DNA of 64,000 nucleotides from Pelagibacteraceae bacterium AG-447-E22 (GTDB lineage Bacteria; Pseudomonadota; Alphaproteobacteria; Pelagibacterales; Pelagibacteraceae). The stretch's first letter is position 1. Every line of letters begins with the position of its first letter. The notes beneath the pieces are model-generated. The model was not told the origin of the DNA, searched no databases, and saw nothing but the letters and a program-made list of their open reading frames with translations. Location: positions 1 to 64,000 of the forward strand of contig QCQC01000002.1 in assembly GCA_003212295.1 (NCBI GenBank), in the 5' to 3' direction. This document shows, one piece after another, positions 28,729 to 39,332 of the stretch. A program made the translations under genes and the position numbers.

Positions 28729-30263
28729 TGTCTAAAATTAAAAAAGCCTTAATATCAGTTTCTAATAAAGATAATTTAAAACCCCTTTTGAAGTGCTTAA
28801 AAAAAAATAAGATTCAAATAATTAGTTCTGGTGGAACTTATAAAATGATTAAAAGATTAAAATTTGATTGTATAGAAGTTTCAAATTTCACTAAATCACC
28901 TGAAATATTAAATGGACGTGTAAAAACTTTACATCCAAAAATTCATGCTGGAATTCTTAATAAAAGAAATAATTTTAAACATAAAAATGAATTAAAAATA
29001 AACAATTTTGAAAACATTGATTTAGTAATTGTTAATTTTTATCCTTTTGAAGAAACAATTAAAAATTCGAAAAATCATGAAAAAATTATTGAAAATATTG
29101 ATATAGGTGGACCAACAATGGTTAGAGCTGCAGCAAAGAATTATAATGATGTAACAGTTATTACATCTATAGATCAGTATGATGAACTAATAAATCAACT
29201 TAATCAAAATAATGGATCAACATCAAAAGATTTTAGACAAAAAATGTCAAAAGAAGCTTTTGCTGAGACCGCTTATTACGACAGTCTTATCTCAAATTAT
29301 TTTAACAAAATTTCGAATGATAACTTCCCAAAAAGAAAAATTGTTGGAATAAATTTGATAGATAAACTACGTTACGGAGAAAATCCTCATCAGTTTAGTG
29401 CCATTTATTCATCTCAAAACTCTTTAAATCTTCAACAACTAAATGGTAAACAGTTAAGTTACAATAATTTAAACGATATTTTTGCTGCTCTAACCATTTC
29501 AAAATCTCTACCAAAAAATAAAGGAGTGGTTATTATTAAACACGCAAATCCATGTGGAGTTTCAATTAAAAATGATAAAATTAAATCTTTCATTTCTGCT
29601 TTAAATTGTGATCCAGTGAGTGCTTTCGGGGGAGTTGTTTCTTGCAACTTTAAAGTAAATTCGAAATTGGCTATTGAATTAAGTAAAATTTTTCTTGAAG
29701 TGATCATTGCAAACGATTTTGATACAAATGCTCTTAGGATATTAAAAAAAAAGAAAAATTTAAGATTAATTAATTCAAATAAATTTAGTTTATCAGAAAA
29801 TTATAAAATTAACTCATATAACAGTTCATTTTTAACTCAAAATGAAGATACCATTCAATTTGAACCAAAAAATTTTAAGATAGTTTCAAAAACAAGACCT
29901 TCCAATTTACAATGGAAAAATTTGATTTTTGCTTTTAATGTTTGTAGATATGTAAAATCTAACGCTATTGTTTTAGCTCATGAAGATACTACTGTAGGAA
30001 TTGGCTCTGGACAACCTAGTAGATTGGACAGTTGTCAGATAGCAATTAATAAAATGAAGAAGTTTGTTAATCCTAATGATGAAATTGTTGCTGCCTCAGA
30101 TGCCTTTTTCCCTTTTGTTGATGGGATTGAAAAACTTGTTCAATCTGGAGTTTCTGCTGTAATTCAACCTGGTGGATCATTAAGAGATAAAGAAATTATA
30201 AAATATGCAAATGATACTGGAACTGTCTTAGTGTTTTCAAAAACAAGACATTTTAGACATTAA
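28728..30263 (+). CDS. purH: Bifunctional AICAR formyltransferase/IMP cyclohydrolase (start at 28728, overlapping previous stop TAATG)
   Basis: KKALISVSNKDNL, SSGGTYKMIK, GRVKTLHPKIHAGIL, DIGGPTMVRAAAKN, LRYGENPHQ, KHANPCGVSI, FPFVDGIEKLVQSGVSAVIQPGGSLRDKE. Confidence 0.98.
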   Translation: MSKIKKALISVSNKDNLKPLLKCLKKNKIQIISSGGTYKMIKRLKFDCIEVSNFTKSPEILNGRVKTLHPKIHAGILNKRNNFKHKNELKINNFENIDLVIVNFYPFEETIKNSKNHEKIIENIDIGGPTMVRAAAKNYNDVTVITSIDQYDELINQLNQNNGSTSKDFRQKMSKEAFAETAYYDSLISNYFNKISNDNFPKRKIVGINLIDKLRYGENPHQFSAIYSSQNSLNLQQLNGKQLSYNNLNDIFAALTISKSLPKNKGVVIIKHANPCGVSIKNDKIKSFISALNCDPVSAFGGVVSCNFKVNSKLAIELSKIFLEVIIANDFDTNALRILKKKKNLRLINSNKFSLSENYKINSYNSSFLTQNEDTIQFEPKNFKIVSKTRPSNLQWKNLIFAFNVCRYVKSNAIVLAHEDTTVGIGSGQPSRLDSCQIAINKMKKFVNPNDEIVAASDAFFPFVDGIEKLVQSGVSAVIQPGGSLRDKEIIKYANDTGTVLVFSKTRHFRH

Positions 30264-30597
30264 TAATTTTATCAATTTTAGCCGCAAGAATAAAATCATT
30301 TTCAGATAATCCTTCGATTGCATGAGTAGTTATGATAATTTTGGAATAACCCCAACCATAAGTAATATCAGGGTGGTGACCCTCTCGCTCGGCAATCTTA
30401 CCAACTTCATTATTAAAGTTCTGACTTTCTATAAAATTTTTAAATTTAAATATTTTTTGTAAAAAATAAATCTTTTTATCATTTTTAATAACTTCCCAAC
30501 CGTCAACTTTTTTTTGATATTCATGAATTTTAGATATATCGAAAGGTATAACTCCGCCTTCACATGGTACACATTTTTTATTTATTAATTCTGACAT
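30253..30597 (-). CDS. phhB: 4a-hydroxytetrahydrobiopterin dehydratase; real start at internal MSELINKK
   Basis: WEVIKNDKKIYFLQKIFKFKNFIESQNFNNEVGKIAEREGHHPDITYGWGYSKIIITTHAIEGLSENDFILAAKID. The ORF track extends upstream into a tRNA gene and is trimmed here. Confidence 0.95.
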   Translation of the reverse strand: MSELINKKCVPCEGGVIPFDISKIHEYQKKVDGWEVIKNDKKIYFLQKIFKFKNFIESQNFNNEVGKIAEREGHHPDITYGWGYSKIIITTHAIEGLSENDFILAAKIDKIINV

Positions 30598-30611
30598 ATT
30601 TTCATCTTTAA

Positions 30612-30686
30612 TGGAGCGGGCAAAGGGGCTCGAACCCTCGACCTTCTCGTTGGCAACGAGACGCTCTACCACTGAGCTACGCCCGC
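30612..30686 (-). tRNA. tRNA-Gly (anticodon GCC), 3' CCA encoded
   Basis: Reverse strand GCGGGCGTAGCTCAGTGGTAGAGCGTCTCGTTGCCAACGAGAAGGTCGAGGGTTCGAGCCCCTTTGCCCGCTCCA: complete cloverleaf arms, anticodon loop TTGCCAA, T-loop GGTTCGAGCC. Confidence 0.97.
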
Positions 30687-30755
30687 TTATATATAAACAT
30701 TAAAAATAGTGGTTTTTTGAAAATTAAGCAATAGTCCTTTTAGTAAAATTTAAAT

Positions 30756-32231
30756 CTATTTAAGCCAGTTATATTTATTTTTGAACTGATCTAACAATTT
30801 AAAATAATTTCTATATTTATTATAATTATTTTTTTCTAATTTATTTCGTATTTGCACATTACTCGCATTGCTCACAAATTTAAAATCTTTATAAAACTCA
30901 GAATATTCTTTATTAAACTCTAAATTACAAAATTTAAAAAGATTTTTTATTTTTTTTTCATTCAAGTTTTGAATATCTTCTAATTTGATAGAGTAAATTT
31001 TTTCTTTATATTTTTTTTTATAAAAATCAGTAATTTTTTTATAGTTATCTATATATTCAACTATGTCTGATAAAGTGTGGGCCCAGGGAATATCTAATAA
31101 GACTTTTTTGTATATACCTATAATATTGTCTTGTATTTTTCTTTCTGTTAAAACAAACTTAGCTTTAGGAAAAATTTCAATTATTAAATCAATATAAAAA
31201 AAATTTTCTAAAGATTTATCGACTAAAATACAATTATTAAAGTTTGAAATCTTAAAGTTTTTAAGAAATGTAAGAATTTTTTTTTCTATAAATTTTATAT
31301 CAATTTCTAAATTGTCTTTTTTAGATACATTAAACAGTTTATCATTATAATTATTTATTAAACTATAATTTATTAAACTGGTTTCTCCCAAAGTATGTTT
31401 AAATGTTTTTGAACTAGATATAATTAATTCTATTATAGTTGATCCAGATCTAGGTAGTCCAATAATAAATATCGGACACATATCTTTAAATATTCTTTCA
31501 TTAGATCTCTTATAAAAAAATTTGTTAAAATAATAAGGAATGATTTTTAGCCAATACTCATAGGATCTTTTATTTGCATTAAATTTTAAAAAATCTTGGT
31601 GTGCATAATCTAGATATTTAATTTCATTAAAATAATCATTTTTTCTTTCAAAATTTTTACTTAAAATAAAGTTTTTTAAATATTGATCTTTTTCTAAAAT
31701 ATTATTCCCACTAATGATATTTTTTATGGAATTAAATTTTTTATCATCAAGATAATTAGGATTTAATCTTATTTGATTTAAATGAAACTTTAAATTATTT
31801 GGCTCAATTTTATTTGCAAGAATATAATATTTTTTGGCTTTATTAATTTTACCAACACCCTCGTATAAAAAACCTAGATTTGTAATTGCAGGTAAATATT
31901 TATCATTTATCTTTAAAATTTTTTTATAATTTTTTTCTGCTTCCTCAATATTTCTAGTTTTGAGTTGTAAATTTGCTAATAATAATATTGCCTCAAGATC
32001 TTTAGTATTAATTTGAAGATGTTTTAAAAGATAATCTTTTGCGTCTACAAGTTCATTTAATTGAACGCATATTTGAGATAAAGTAAAATAAATTTTTGCA
32101 TAATATTCTCTTGAAATTTTAAGTGTTTCTAAATTTGATTTTTTATTTTTTTTTAGAAATTTTATTATAATTTCTTTTGCTTCACTAAATTTTCTTTGAT
32201 TTATTAAATTATTAATATCTTTAAATTCCAT
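30756..32231 (-). CDS. TPR-repeat sulfotransferase family protein
   Basis: N-terminal TPR repeats (ITNLGFLYEGVGKINKAKKYYILANKIEPNN) and FIIGLPRSGSTIIELIISSSKTF PAPS-binding-like motif. Confidence 0.87.
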   Translation of the reverse strand: MEFKDINNLINQRKFSEAKEIIIKFLKKNKKSNLETLKISREYYAKIYFTLSQICVQLNELVDAKDYLLKHLQINTKDLEAILLLANLQLKTRNIEEAEKNYKKILKINDKYLPAITNLGFLYEGVGKINKAKKYYILANKIEPNNLKFHLNQIRLNPNYLDDKKFNSIKNIISGNNILEKDQYLKNFILSKNFERKNDYFNEIKYLDYAHQDFLKFNANKRSYEYWLKIIPYYFNKFFYKRSNERIFKDMCPIFIIGLPRSGSTIIELIISSSKTFKHTLGETSLINYSLINNYNDKLFNVSKKDNLEIDIKFIEKKILTFLKNFKISNFNNCILVDKSLENFFYIDLIIEIFPKAKFVLTERKIQDNIIGIYKKVLLDIPWAHTLSDIVEYIDNYKKITDFYKKKYKEKIYSIKLEDIQNLNEKKIKNLFKFCNLEFNKEYSEFYKDFKFVSNASNVQIRNKLEKNNYNKYRNYFKLLDQFKNKYNWLK

Positions 32232-32309
32232 TTAAGAGACAATAAGTACCTATGAACATTTTGATTTAATTAAACTTTAAAGTTATATTATTATATAATT
32301 TTAGTTCAT

Positions 32310-32951
32310 ATGGAAAATTTACCAAAAAAAATACCAGTTTTTCCTTTAAGTAACTTTATTATTTTTCCAAAAACAACTGTTCCTCTAAATATTTTTGAAC
32401 CAAGGTATGTTGATATGATCAATGATAGTATGAAATCAAATAAGTATATTGGGATGGTACAACCAAAAAGTAAAAATAATAATGACAATACCGTGCCTGA
32501 ATTATATGAAATTGGATGTATGGGCAAAATAACAAGTTTTAAAGATATGAATGATGGTCGTTATTTAATTGAGTTAAAAGGGCTCATAAGATTTCAAATT
32601 TTAAAAGAAATTAAATCTAGTAAAAAATATCGTGAATGTGAAATTAATTTTGAAAAATTTCAGGATGATTTAAATGATAAAAAAGAAAATTTAAAATTTT
32701 CTGATCTAGAATTAATTTTTAAAGATCTTAAAACTTTATTTGAAAGAAGAGGGTTCATCATTAATTGGAAAGCACTTGAAAAACAAAGTTTAGATGAAAC
32801 TATAAATGCTTTAGCCATGGCATCACCGTTTACTTTGGAAGAAAAACAAATTTTGTTAGAAGCAAAAAATTTGGATTCAAGAAAATCAAAGATAGCTGAT
32901 ATTTTAACTACATACACTTACGATCAATATAATAACAACACAATTCAATAA
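32310..32951 (+). CDS. LON peptidase substrate-binding domain protein
   Basis: KIPVFPLSNFIIFPKTTVPLNIFEPRYVDMINDSMKSNKYIGMVQP...LYEIGCMGKITSFKDMNDGRYLIELKGLIRFQI. Confidence 0.93.
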   Translation: MENLPKKIPVFPLSNFIIFPKTTVPLNIFEPRYVDMINDSMKSNKYIGMVQPKSKNNNDNTVPELYEIGCMGKITSFKDMNDGRYLIELKGLIRFQILKEIKSSKKYRECEINFEKFQDDLNDKKENLKFSDLELIFKDLKTLFERRGFIINWKALEKQSLDETINALAMASPFTLEEKQILLEAKNLDSRKSKIADILTTYTYDQYNNNTIQ

Positions 32952-32953
32952 AT

Positions 32954-34024
32954 TTAAATTACTAAACCATTATCGGCAACTTTAGTAAAAAATCGATTTA
33001 TTATTCTATTTTTACCCAAGAATTTTACTGATTTACTTAAAATATTATTTTTAATTCTATTCTCAAAATTAAAGAACTCATAAATAAAGTCTATTCCACT
33101 TAAAAAAAGATAATTTTTATGTTTTGTATTTTTTTCAAAATCTTTACAAATTGAAATGTCTAGATCTAAACCGTTATTAATCCTTGATTCAATTAATAGT
33201 AATAATTCTTTTATATCTCTTAAAGTCATATTAAATCCTTGTCCAGCTAAAGGATGTAACTTATGAAGTAAATCTCCGAAAGCTAAAATATTTTTATGAT
33301 AATATGATCTGAGTAAAAATGATTTTAATTCAAAACAAGAAGGTTCTTCTATATTTAATATTTCATATTTTTTATTATATTTTTTGATTAAATTATTGAA
33401 ATCTATTTTTTCACTTTCTCTTACAGAATATACAACAGAAGTTTCTGTTTCTGAAATTGGCAAAAAAGCCATTGGCCCTTTAGAAGTAAAAACTTGTATA
33501 GCAATATTATTATTGATTTTTTTGTGTTTAATAATCGATGTGAAAGCTTTACTATTATAATTTTTAGTCACATTCTTATAAAAAAATTTTTTTGAAATAA
33601 AATTATTAAAATCACAATTAATTATTAATTTAGAATTATCATTAATTTTATCTTCTGAAATTTTATTTTTATTTATTTTAAATAATTTATTTTTGCTTAA
33701 TTCAGATAATAATAGCTTTGACAATTCATGATTTTTAACAATTGAAAATAGTTCTTGTCCTTCCTCATTAAAATCAATTATTTTTTCGTTATGAAAATTT
33801 TCACTATAAATTTCTATTTGATTTATATTCCATAACAAGTTTTCAATATTTAAAATATTTTTATTAAAAAATTCGACGTTTGATTTAGAGATTCCTAGTG
33901 TTCGATTTTTATTTGCAGGTCTTAAATTATCATTAGGATAAATATCGACTTTTATACCTTTATTAACCAAAGTTTTAGCCAAGGTTAAGCTTGTTACTCC
34001 ACTTCCTAATAAACATACTTTCAT
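32954..34024 (-). CDS. FAD-dependent ubiquinone biosynthesis hydroxylase (UbiH/UbiF/UbiL family)
   Basis: VCLLGSGVTSLTLAKTLVNKG (dinucleotide-binding motif), ILAFGDLLHKLHPLAGQGFNMTLRDIKELL (GDAxHxxxPxxGQG-like). Confidence 0.88.
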   Translation of the reverse strand: MKVCLLGSGVTSLTLAKTLVNKGIKVDIYPNDNLRPANKNRTLGISKSNVEFFNKNILNIENLLWNINQIEIYSENFHNEKIIDFNEEGQELFSIVKNHELSKLLLSELSKNKLFKINKNKISEDKINDNSKLIINCDFNNFISKKFFYKNVTKNYNSKAFTSIIKHKKINNNIAIQVFTSKGPMAFLPISETETSVVYSVRESEKIDFNNLIKKYNKKYEILNIEEPSCFELKSFLLRSYYHKNILAFGDLLHKLHPLAGQGFNMTLRDIKELLLLIESRINNGLDLDISICKDFEKNTKHKNYLFLSGIDFIYEFFNFENRIKNNILSKSVKFLGKNRIINRFFTKVADNGLVI

Positions 34025-34056
34025 AATAAATTTTTAATTTTAACAACAAAAATTAG

Positions 34057-36180
34057 ATGATACAAAGTGATATATTTGATTCACATAAAATGAATATTAA
34101 AAATATTGCTAATTTAACATTAATTTTCCTACTAAAAAGGTTAATCGAAATTTCAGGCATATTAGTCTCAATTTTAGGAGTTTTACTACTAATATCCCTT
34201 CTTAGTTATTCACCAGAGGACCCGAATTTTATATTTCCTGAAAATACTGAAATAAGAAATTTGCTTGGATATCAAGGAAGTTATGTATCAGATCTTTTCT
34301 TTCAATCAATCGGTCTGATAGCTTTTTTAATTCCAATAACATTAGTTTTTACGGGGTATAATATTTTCAGAAAAAAAGAAATATATTTATTTATAGAAAA
34401 TTTATTTTTTTTACTTATTTCTACTACTTTGGGCGCATTATTCTTTGATTATTTTTATACTGAAGCATTTAATCTTTATATAAATGGGAATGGAGGTTTT
34501 GTTGGAAACTATCTAAATAAAAATTTTATTAATAGTTTTATTAATTCTAATAACACATTTTCTTATTATTTTTTGATTTTTATGATTTTTATTTTATTTT
34601 TAAAAAGTATAAATTTTAATTTAAAAAATTTTAATGATTCTTTAAAAAAAATTTTTTATTTTTTATTTAAAAAAAATGAAAAAAATTACACAAATAAAAG
34701 TGAATTAATTAATGAATATATTCCACAAGATGAAATAAAAAATCTAATTCAAGAAGATTTACCTTTTATCAAAACTGAAACAAATTTTAGCCAGAATAAA
34801 ACTAAATTTAAATTACCTTCAATAGATTTATTAAAAATTCCTTCTAAAAGAGAAAAAATAAAATCAAATAATAATGAAAATAATGAATCAAAATTTCTTG
34901 AAAAGATACTTCTAGATTTTGGTGTTAATGGTAATATTAAAAAAGTTAGTCATGGCCCAGTAGTAACTTTAAATGAATTTGAACCTGCTGCAGGTGTAAA
35001 AGTATCAAAAATAATTAATCTTTCAGACGATATAGCAAGAAATACAAGTTCAGAATCTGCTCGTATTTCAACAATTCCTGGAAGCAATACTATTGGGATA
35101 GAGTTACCAAATTCAGTCCGAGAAAGCGTTTATTTAAGTGAGATTTTAGACAGTCAAGATTTCAAAAAAAAAGATATCAAATTGCCTATTGCTTTAGGAA
35201 AAAATATTTCTGGTGTTCCTATTATAAGAGATCTTGCTTCAATGCCACATTTGTTAATTGCAGGTACTACAGGTTCGGGTAAATCTGTATGTATAAATAC
35301 AATTATTTTATCTCTTTTATTCAGACATACTCCAGAAAAATGTAAATTCATTTTAATAGATCCTAAAATGTTAGAACTATCTACTTATGAAGGTGTCCCA
35401 CATTTACTTTGTCCAGTAATAACTGAAGCTAAAAAAGCTGCATCAGTTTTAGGCTGGGTTGTTAAAGAAATGGAGAGTAGATATAGATTAATGACTCGAG
35501 AAGGGGTTAGAAATATCGATGGTTATAACTCCAAACATAAACTTCCGATGCCTTATATAGTCGTTGTGGTTGATGAAATGTCCGATTTAATGTTAGTTGC
35601 TGGAAAAGAAATTGAGAATTATATTCAAAAATTATCTCAAATGGCAAGAGCAGCGGGAATTCATATAATAATGGCAACTCAAAGACCAAGTGTTGATGTT
35701 ATCACTGGAACCATTAAAGCAAATTTTCCTACTAGAATTTCTTTTCAAGTGACATCAAAAATTGATAGTAGAACCATTTTGGGTGAACAAGGTGCTGAAC
35801 AATTGCTCGGAAAAGGTGATATGCTTTATATGTCTTCTGCTAATCGAATAGTTAGAATACATGCTCCTTTTGTTTCAGATAACGAAATTGAAAAAATAAA
35901 TAATTTTTTAAGGACACAAGCTGAGCCTGATTATGTAGATGAAATACTAAATTTTGCAGATGAAAAAGAATTAGGTGAAAATTTAAAAAGTCAAGGAGAT
36001 AAAGACGAACTTTATGATAATGCAGTAGAAATTATTAGATCAGAAGGCAAAGCTTCAACATCATTCTTACAAAGAAAACTTCAAATAGGCTATAACCGAG
36101 CTGCAAGGATTATTGATATGATGGAAGCTGAAGGTATCGTAAGTAAAGCTAATCATGTTGGAAAACGTGATGTTCTTTGA
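34057..36180 (+). CDS. ftsK: DNA translocase FtsK
   Basis: N-terminal TM region; MPHLLIAGTTGSGKSVCINTII, ILIDPKMLELSTYEGVPHLLCPVIT, IHIIMATQRPSVDVITGTIKANFPTRISFQVTSKIDSRTILGEQGAEQLLGKGDML, C-terminal gamma wHTH. Confidence 0.97.
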   Translation: MIQSDIFDSHKMNIKNIANLTLIFLLKRLIEISGILVSILGVLLLISLLSYSPEDPNFIFPENTEIRNLLGYQGSYVSDLFFQSIGLIAFLIPITLVFTGYNIFRKKEIYLFIENLFFLLISTTLGALFFDYFYTEAFNLYINGNGGFVGNYLNKNFINSFINSNNTFSYYFLIFMIFILFLKSINFNLKNFNDSLKKIFYFLFKKNEKNYTNKSELINEYIPQDEIKNLIQEDLPFIKTETNFSQNKTKFKLPSIDLLKIPSKREKIKSNNNENNESKFLEKILLDFGVNGNIKKVSHGPVVTLNEFEPAAGVKVSKIINLSDDIARNTSSESARISTIPGSNTIGIELPNSVRESVYLSEILDSQDFKKKDIKLPIALGKNISGVPIIRDLASMPHLLIAGTTGSGKSVCINTIILSLLFRHTPEKCKFILIDPKMLELSTYEGVPHLLCPVITEAKKAASVLGWVVKEMESRYRLMTREGVRNIDGYNSKHKLPMPYIVVVVDEMSDLMLVAGKEIENYIQKLSQMARAAGIHIIMATQRPSVDVITGTIKANFPTRISFQVTSKIDSRTILGEQGAEQLLGKGDMLYMSSANRIVRIHAPFVSDNEIEKINNFLRTQAEPDYVDEILNFADEKELGENLKSQGDKDELYDNAVEIIRSEGKASTSFLQRKLQIGYNRAARIIDMMEAEGIVSKANHVGKRDVL

Positions 36181-36728
36181 TGAAAAAATTTTTTTTTATT
36201 TTTATTTTAATTTGTTCTACTAATGAAAGTTTAGCTTCAATTAAAAATAATATCATTAAAAATTTAGAAGCAATAGAAAACTTTTCATTTAATTTTGAAC
36301 AAAATATAAATGGGAAAAAGGAAAAAGGAAATTGCGTCATTCAATATCCAAAAAAAATATATTGCAAATATGATCTTAAAAATAATAAAATTTTAGTTTC
36401 AAATGGAAGGTCCTTGGTTATTAAGTCAGATAATAGTTACTATCATTATCCTCTAAAAAAAACGCCTCTTAATTTGATTCTAGATAAAAATTTTGTACTA
36501 AATAAGATAAGAAATACAAATGAAGAAATTATTGATGATAAATATGTAATTTTTAAATTTAATGAAAACGAAATTAAAATTAATATTTTTTTTGATGTTA
36601 AAAACTTTCAATTAATTGGCTGGCAAACTGAAGATTTATATCAAAATTTAAGTATAACTTATCTATCTTCTGTAATTTTAAATCAAAAAATAAAAAAAAA
36701 TATATTTATAAAACCAATGCAACACTAA
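36177..36728 (+). CDS. lolA: Outer-membrane lipoprotein carrier protein LolA
   Basis: Signal peptide; LEAIENFSFNFEQNINGKKEKGNCVIQYPKKIYCKYD...KILVSNGRSLVI; follows ftsK. Confidence 0.88.
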   Translation: MMKKFFFIFILICSTNESLASIKNNIIKNLEAIENFSFNFEQNINGKKEKGNCVIQYPKKIYCKYDLKNNKILVSNGRSLVIKSDNSYYHYPLKKTPLNLILDKNFVLNKIRNTNEEIIDDKYVIFKFNENEIKINIFFDVKNFQLIGWQTEDLYQNLSITYLSSVILNQKIKKNIFIKPMQH

Positions 36729-37232
36729 CTATAAAGATATAGTTTCTTTTTTGAAAATTTTCATTCCACGCGAAATATAATTGTTCAAAGCATTTTTATG
36801 ATCTAAAGAACAAGTATGAACCCATACTCTTTTTGGATTGTTTAAAAATGAATTTTTTATTGCTGATGATAATAAATATGATCCTAATTTTTTATTTTGA
36901 TATTCTTCTAATAAGCCTAGATAAGCAATTTCTATTTCGTTTTTATCTCTATGTATAATTAGTTCAAAATATCCTACTAAATCCTCTTTTTTTTTTAAAA
37001 CAAATGTTTCTAATTTTTCATCTGAAACATATTTAATCCACTGATTATTAGTCCAGGATAAACGATCAACCCAGTTATGATTCTTTCCAATATTTTTATA
37101 AAAAAATTTATTAATTTCAAAGTTTACAGGGCTCAAAAATTTCACTTGATAATCATCTGATAAAGTAGATGAACTATTTAACTCTGCTAAAGAATTAATT
37201 TCTAAATAATTTCTTTCAATTTTTTTTGTCAC
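36729..37232 (-). CDS. GNAT family N-acetyltransferase
   Basis: VGYFELIIHRDKNEIEIAYLGLLEEYQNKKLGSYLLSSAIKNSF (acetyl-CoA-binding motif). Confidence 0.87.
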   Translation of the reverse strand: MTKKIERNYLEINSLAELNSSSTLSDDYQVKFLSPVNFEINKFFYKNIGKNHNWVDRLSWTNNQWIKYVSDEKLETFVLKKKEDLVGYFELIIHRDKNEIEIAYLGLLEEYQNKKLGSYLLSSAIKNSFLNNPKRVWVHTCSLDHKNALNNYISRGMKIFKKETISL

Positions 37233-37594
37233 TCAACCATTTTGCCAACTCTTTCACCCCCAAATAAATGAAAGTGTAAATGAGGTACTTCCTGGCCTCC
37301 ATGTTCGCTAATATTAACTAAAGCTCTATATCCTTTTCCTACATCAACTGAAATCCCAAGTTTTTTTGCTACAATGTTTATTCCTTTTAATAAACCCACC
37401 ATTTCCTCCCGTGAAGCATTCAAACTAAAATCATCTAGATTAATATATTTTCCTTTCGGTATTACTAAAGCATGAATTTTTTTTTGAGGATTTATGTCAT
37501 GAAATGATAATACAAAATCGTCTTCATAAATTTTTTTACAAGGAATTTCACCTCTTAAAATTTTTGCAAAAATGTTGTTATCATCATAACTCAT
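37229..37594 (-). CDS. HIT family protein (HinT-like)
   Basis: NIFAKILRGEIPCKKIYEDDFVLSFHDINPQKKIHALVIPKGKY, EHGGQEVPHLHFHLFGG (HxHxH). Confidence 0.96.
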   Translation of the reverse strand: MSYDDNNIFAKILRGEIPCKKIYEDDFVLSFHDINPQKKIHALVIPKGKYINLDDFSLNASREEMVGLLKGINIVAKKLGISVDVGKGYRALVNISEHGGQEVPHLHFHLFGGERVGKMVE

Positions 37595-37863
37595 TTTTTT
37601 CTTTTATTTAATTCGTTCATAACATCCTCAATTTTTACATCATTTGCCTCTAGATACATTATAAAGTGATACAAAACATCTGCAGCTTCATGAATTTTGT
37701 TCGAATTATTCTCAACAGCTTCGATCAGTTCATTTATTTCTTCTTGGACTTTTTCTTTGCTTAGCGATTTGTCACTAAGTAATTTATTCGTATAAGATCC
37801 ATCTACTGGGCTTTTTTTCCTTTCCCTAGCTAGATAAATTAAACTTTCTAAAGTGTTTAACAT
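37591..37863 (-). CDS. hisE: Phosphoribosyl-ATP pyrophosphohydrolase
   Basis: GSYTNKLLSDKSLSKEKVQEEINELIEAVENNS...HEAADVLYHFIMYLEANDV; next to hisF. Confidence 0.93.
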   Translation of the reverse strand: MLNTLESLIYLARERKKSPVDGSYTNKLLSDKSLSKEKVQEEINELIEAVENNSNKIHEAADVLYHFIMYLEANDVKIEDVMNELNKRKK

Positions 37864-37867
37864 ATTA

Positions 37868-38623
37868 TCAAATTCTAACAGGTATTCCTTTTGAGTCCAA
37901 ATAATCCTTAGCTTCTTTTACAGAGTATTTTCCATAATGAAATATAGATGCTGCTAAAACAGCGCTAGCTTTACCAAATTTAATTCCATCTACAAGATGA
38001 TCTAAATTACCTACTCCTCCTGATGCAATAACTGGAATGTTTATCTTAGATGAAATTTTAGACATCAACTCAATATCATAACCAGCTTGTGTTCCATCTC
38101 TATCCATGGAAGTTACCAATAATTCCCCTGCACCATTTTCTTCCATTTGTTTTGCATAATCTAAAGCATCAATACCACTATTATTCCTTCCACCATGAGT
38201 AAATACTTCCCATTTATCTCCATTCTTTTTTGCATCAATTGCAACAACAATGCATTGTGACCCAAACTTTTTTGAACTATCAATAACTACTTTTGAATTT
38301 TCAACTGCAGCTGTATTAATTGAAACTTTATCTGCGCCACAATTTAGTAATTTACTTATATCTTCTACACTTCTAATTCCACCACCTACAGTTAAAGGAA
38401 CAAAGCATTTCTTTGAAGTTTTTTTTACAACATCATAAATAATATCTCTGTTTTCATTAGATGCCGTAATATCTAAAAAACAAATTTCATCTGCCCCACC
38501 ATCACTATAAATTTTAGCTTGTTCCACAGGATCACCTGCGTCTTTTAAATCAACAAAGTTTATACCTTTAACGACACGACCATTTTTGACATCTAAACAA
38601 GGAATTATTCTATTTTTAAGCAT
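37868..38623 (-). CDS. hisF: Imidazole glycerol phosphate synthase cyclase subunit
   Basis: [91 protein letters not shown]. Confidence 0.98.
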   Translation of the reverse strand: MLKNRIIPCLDVKNGRVVKGINFVDLKDAGDPVEQAKIYSDGGADEICFLDITASNENRDIIYDVVKKTSKKCFVPLTVGGGIRSVEDISKLLNCGADKVSINTAAVENSKVVIDSSKKFGSQCIVVAIDAKKNGDKWEVFTHGGRNNSGIDALDYAKQMEENGAGELLVTSMDRDGTQAGYDIELMSKISSKINIPVIASGGVGNLDHLVDGIKFGKASAVLAASIFHYGKYSVKEAKDYLDSKGIPVRI

Positions 38624-39332
38624 CTTCTTTTGCTAGCTCATCTAGTTTTATGTCGCCATCATATATAGCTTTACCAACTATTATACCTTCAACATTTTTT
38701 AAATTCTTTGCTTTTTTAATATCATCTATTGATGAAACTCCACCAGATATGATCACAGGGCAATTTGAGATCTCGCCAACTTTTGATGTTTCAGAAAAAT
38801 TTGGGCTTTGCTTCATACCATCTCTATTTATATCAGTATAAATCAATCTACTAACACCATAATTATTAACTTCTTTCAAGTAATCTAAAGTTAATTGATT
38901 AGAGTTTTCTTTCCATCCAGATACTGACAAATACCCATCTTTAGCATCTAAACCTAAAGCAATTTTATTTGGAAACTTTTTACATGCTTCTTTTAAAAAA
39001 TTTTTATCTTTTATAGCAGCACTTCCTAAAATTACTTTTTCAGCGCCGGCATCGATATATTTTTGAATACTATCAAAATTTCTAATACCACCACCTATCT
39101 CCACTCTTAAATCAAATTTATTAACTATGTCTTTAATAATATCTTGATTAACTGTTTCACCAGTTAAAGCTCCATCTAGATCAACAATGTGTAAGTTTTT
39201 AAAACCATAATCCTGATATTTGCTAGCTTGATCAACTGGGGATATTTGATATTCAGTTTTGTTGTCAAAATCTCCTTTGACTAACCTTACACACTTTTTG
39301 TCTTTAATATCTATTGCAGGAAATATTTTCAT
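38616..39332 (-). CDS. hisA: Phosphoribosylformimino-5-aminoimidazole carboxamide ribotide isomerase
   Basis: [64 protein letters not shown]. Confidence 0.98.
   Translation of the reverse strand: MKIFPAIDIKDKKCVRLVKGDFDNKTEYQISPVDQASKYQDYGFKNLHIVDLDGALTGETVNQDIIKDIVNKFDLRVEIGGGIRNFDSIQKYIDAGAEKVILGSAAIKDKNFLKEACKKFPNKIALGLDAKDGYLSVSGWKENSNQLTLDYLKEVNNYGVSRLIYTDINRDGMKQSPNFSETSKVGEISNCPVIISGGVSSIDDIKKAKNLKNVEGIIVGKAIYDGDIKLDELAKEDA

Noticed and set aside
30598-30672. N-terminal 25 codons of the ORF-track phhB model (MVERLVANEKVEGSSPFARSIKDEN)
   Set aside because: This is translated tRNA-Gly sequence; phhB more likely starts at 30597 (MSELINKK).
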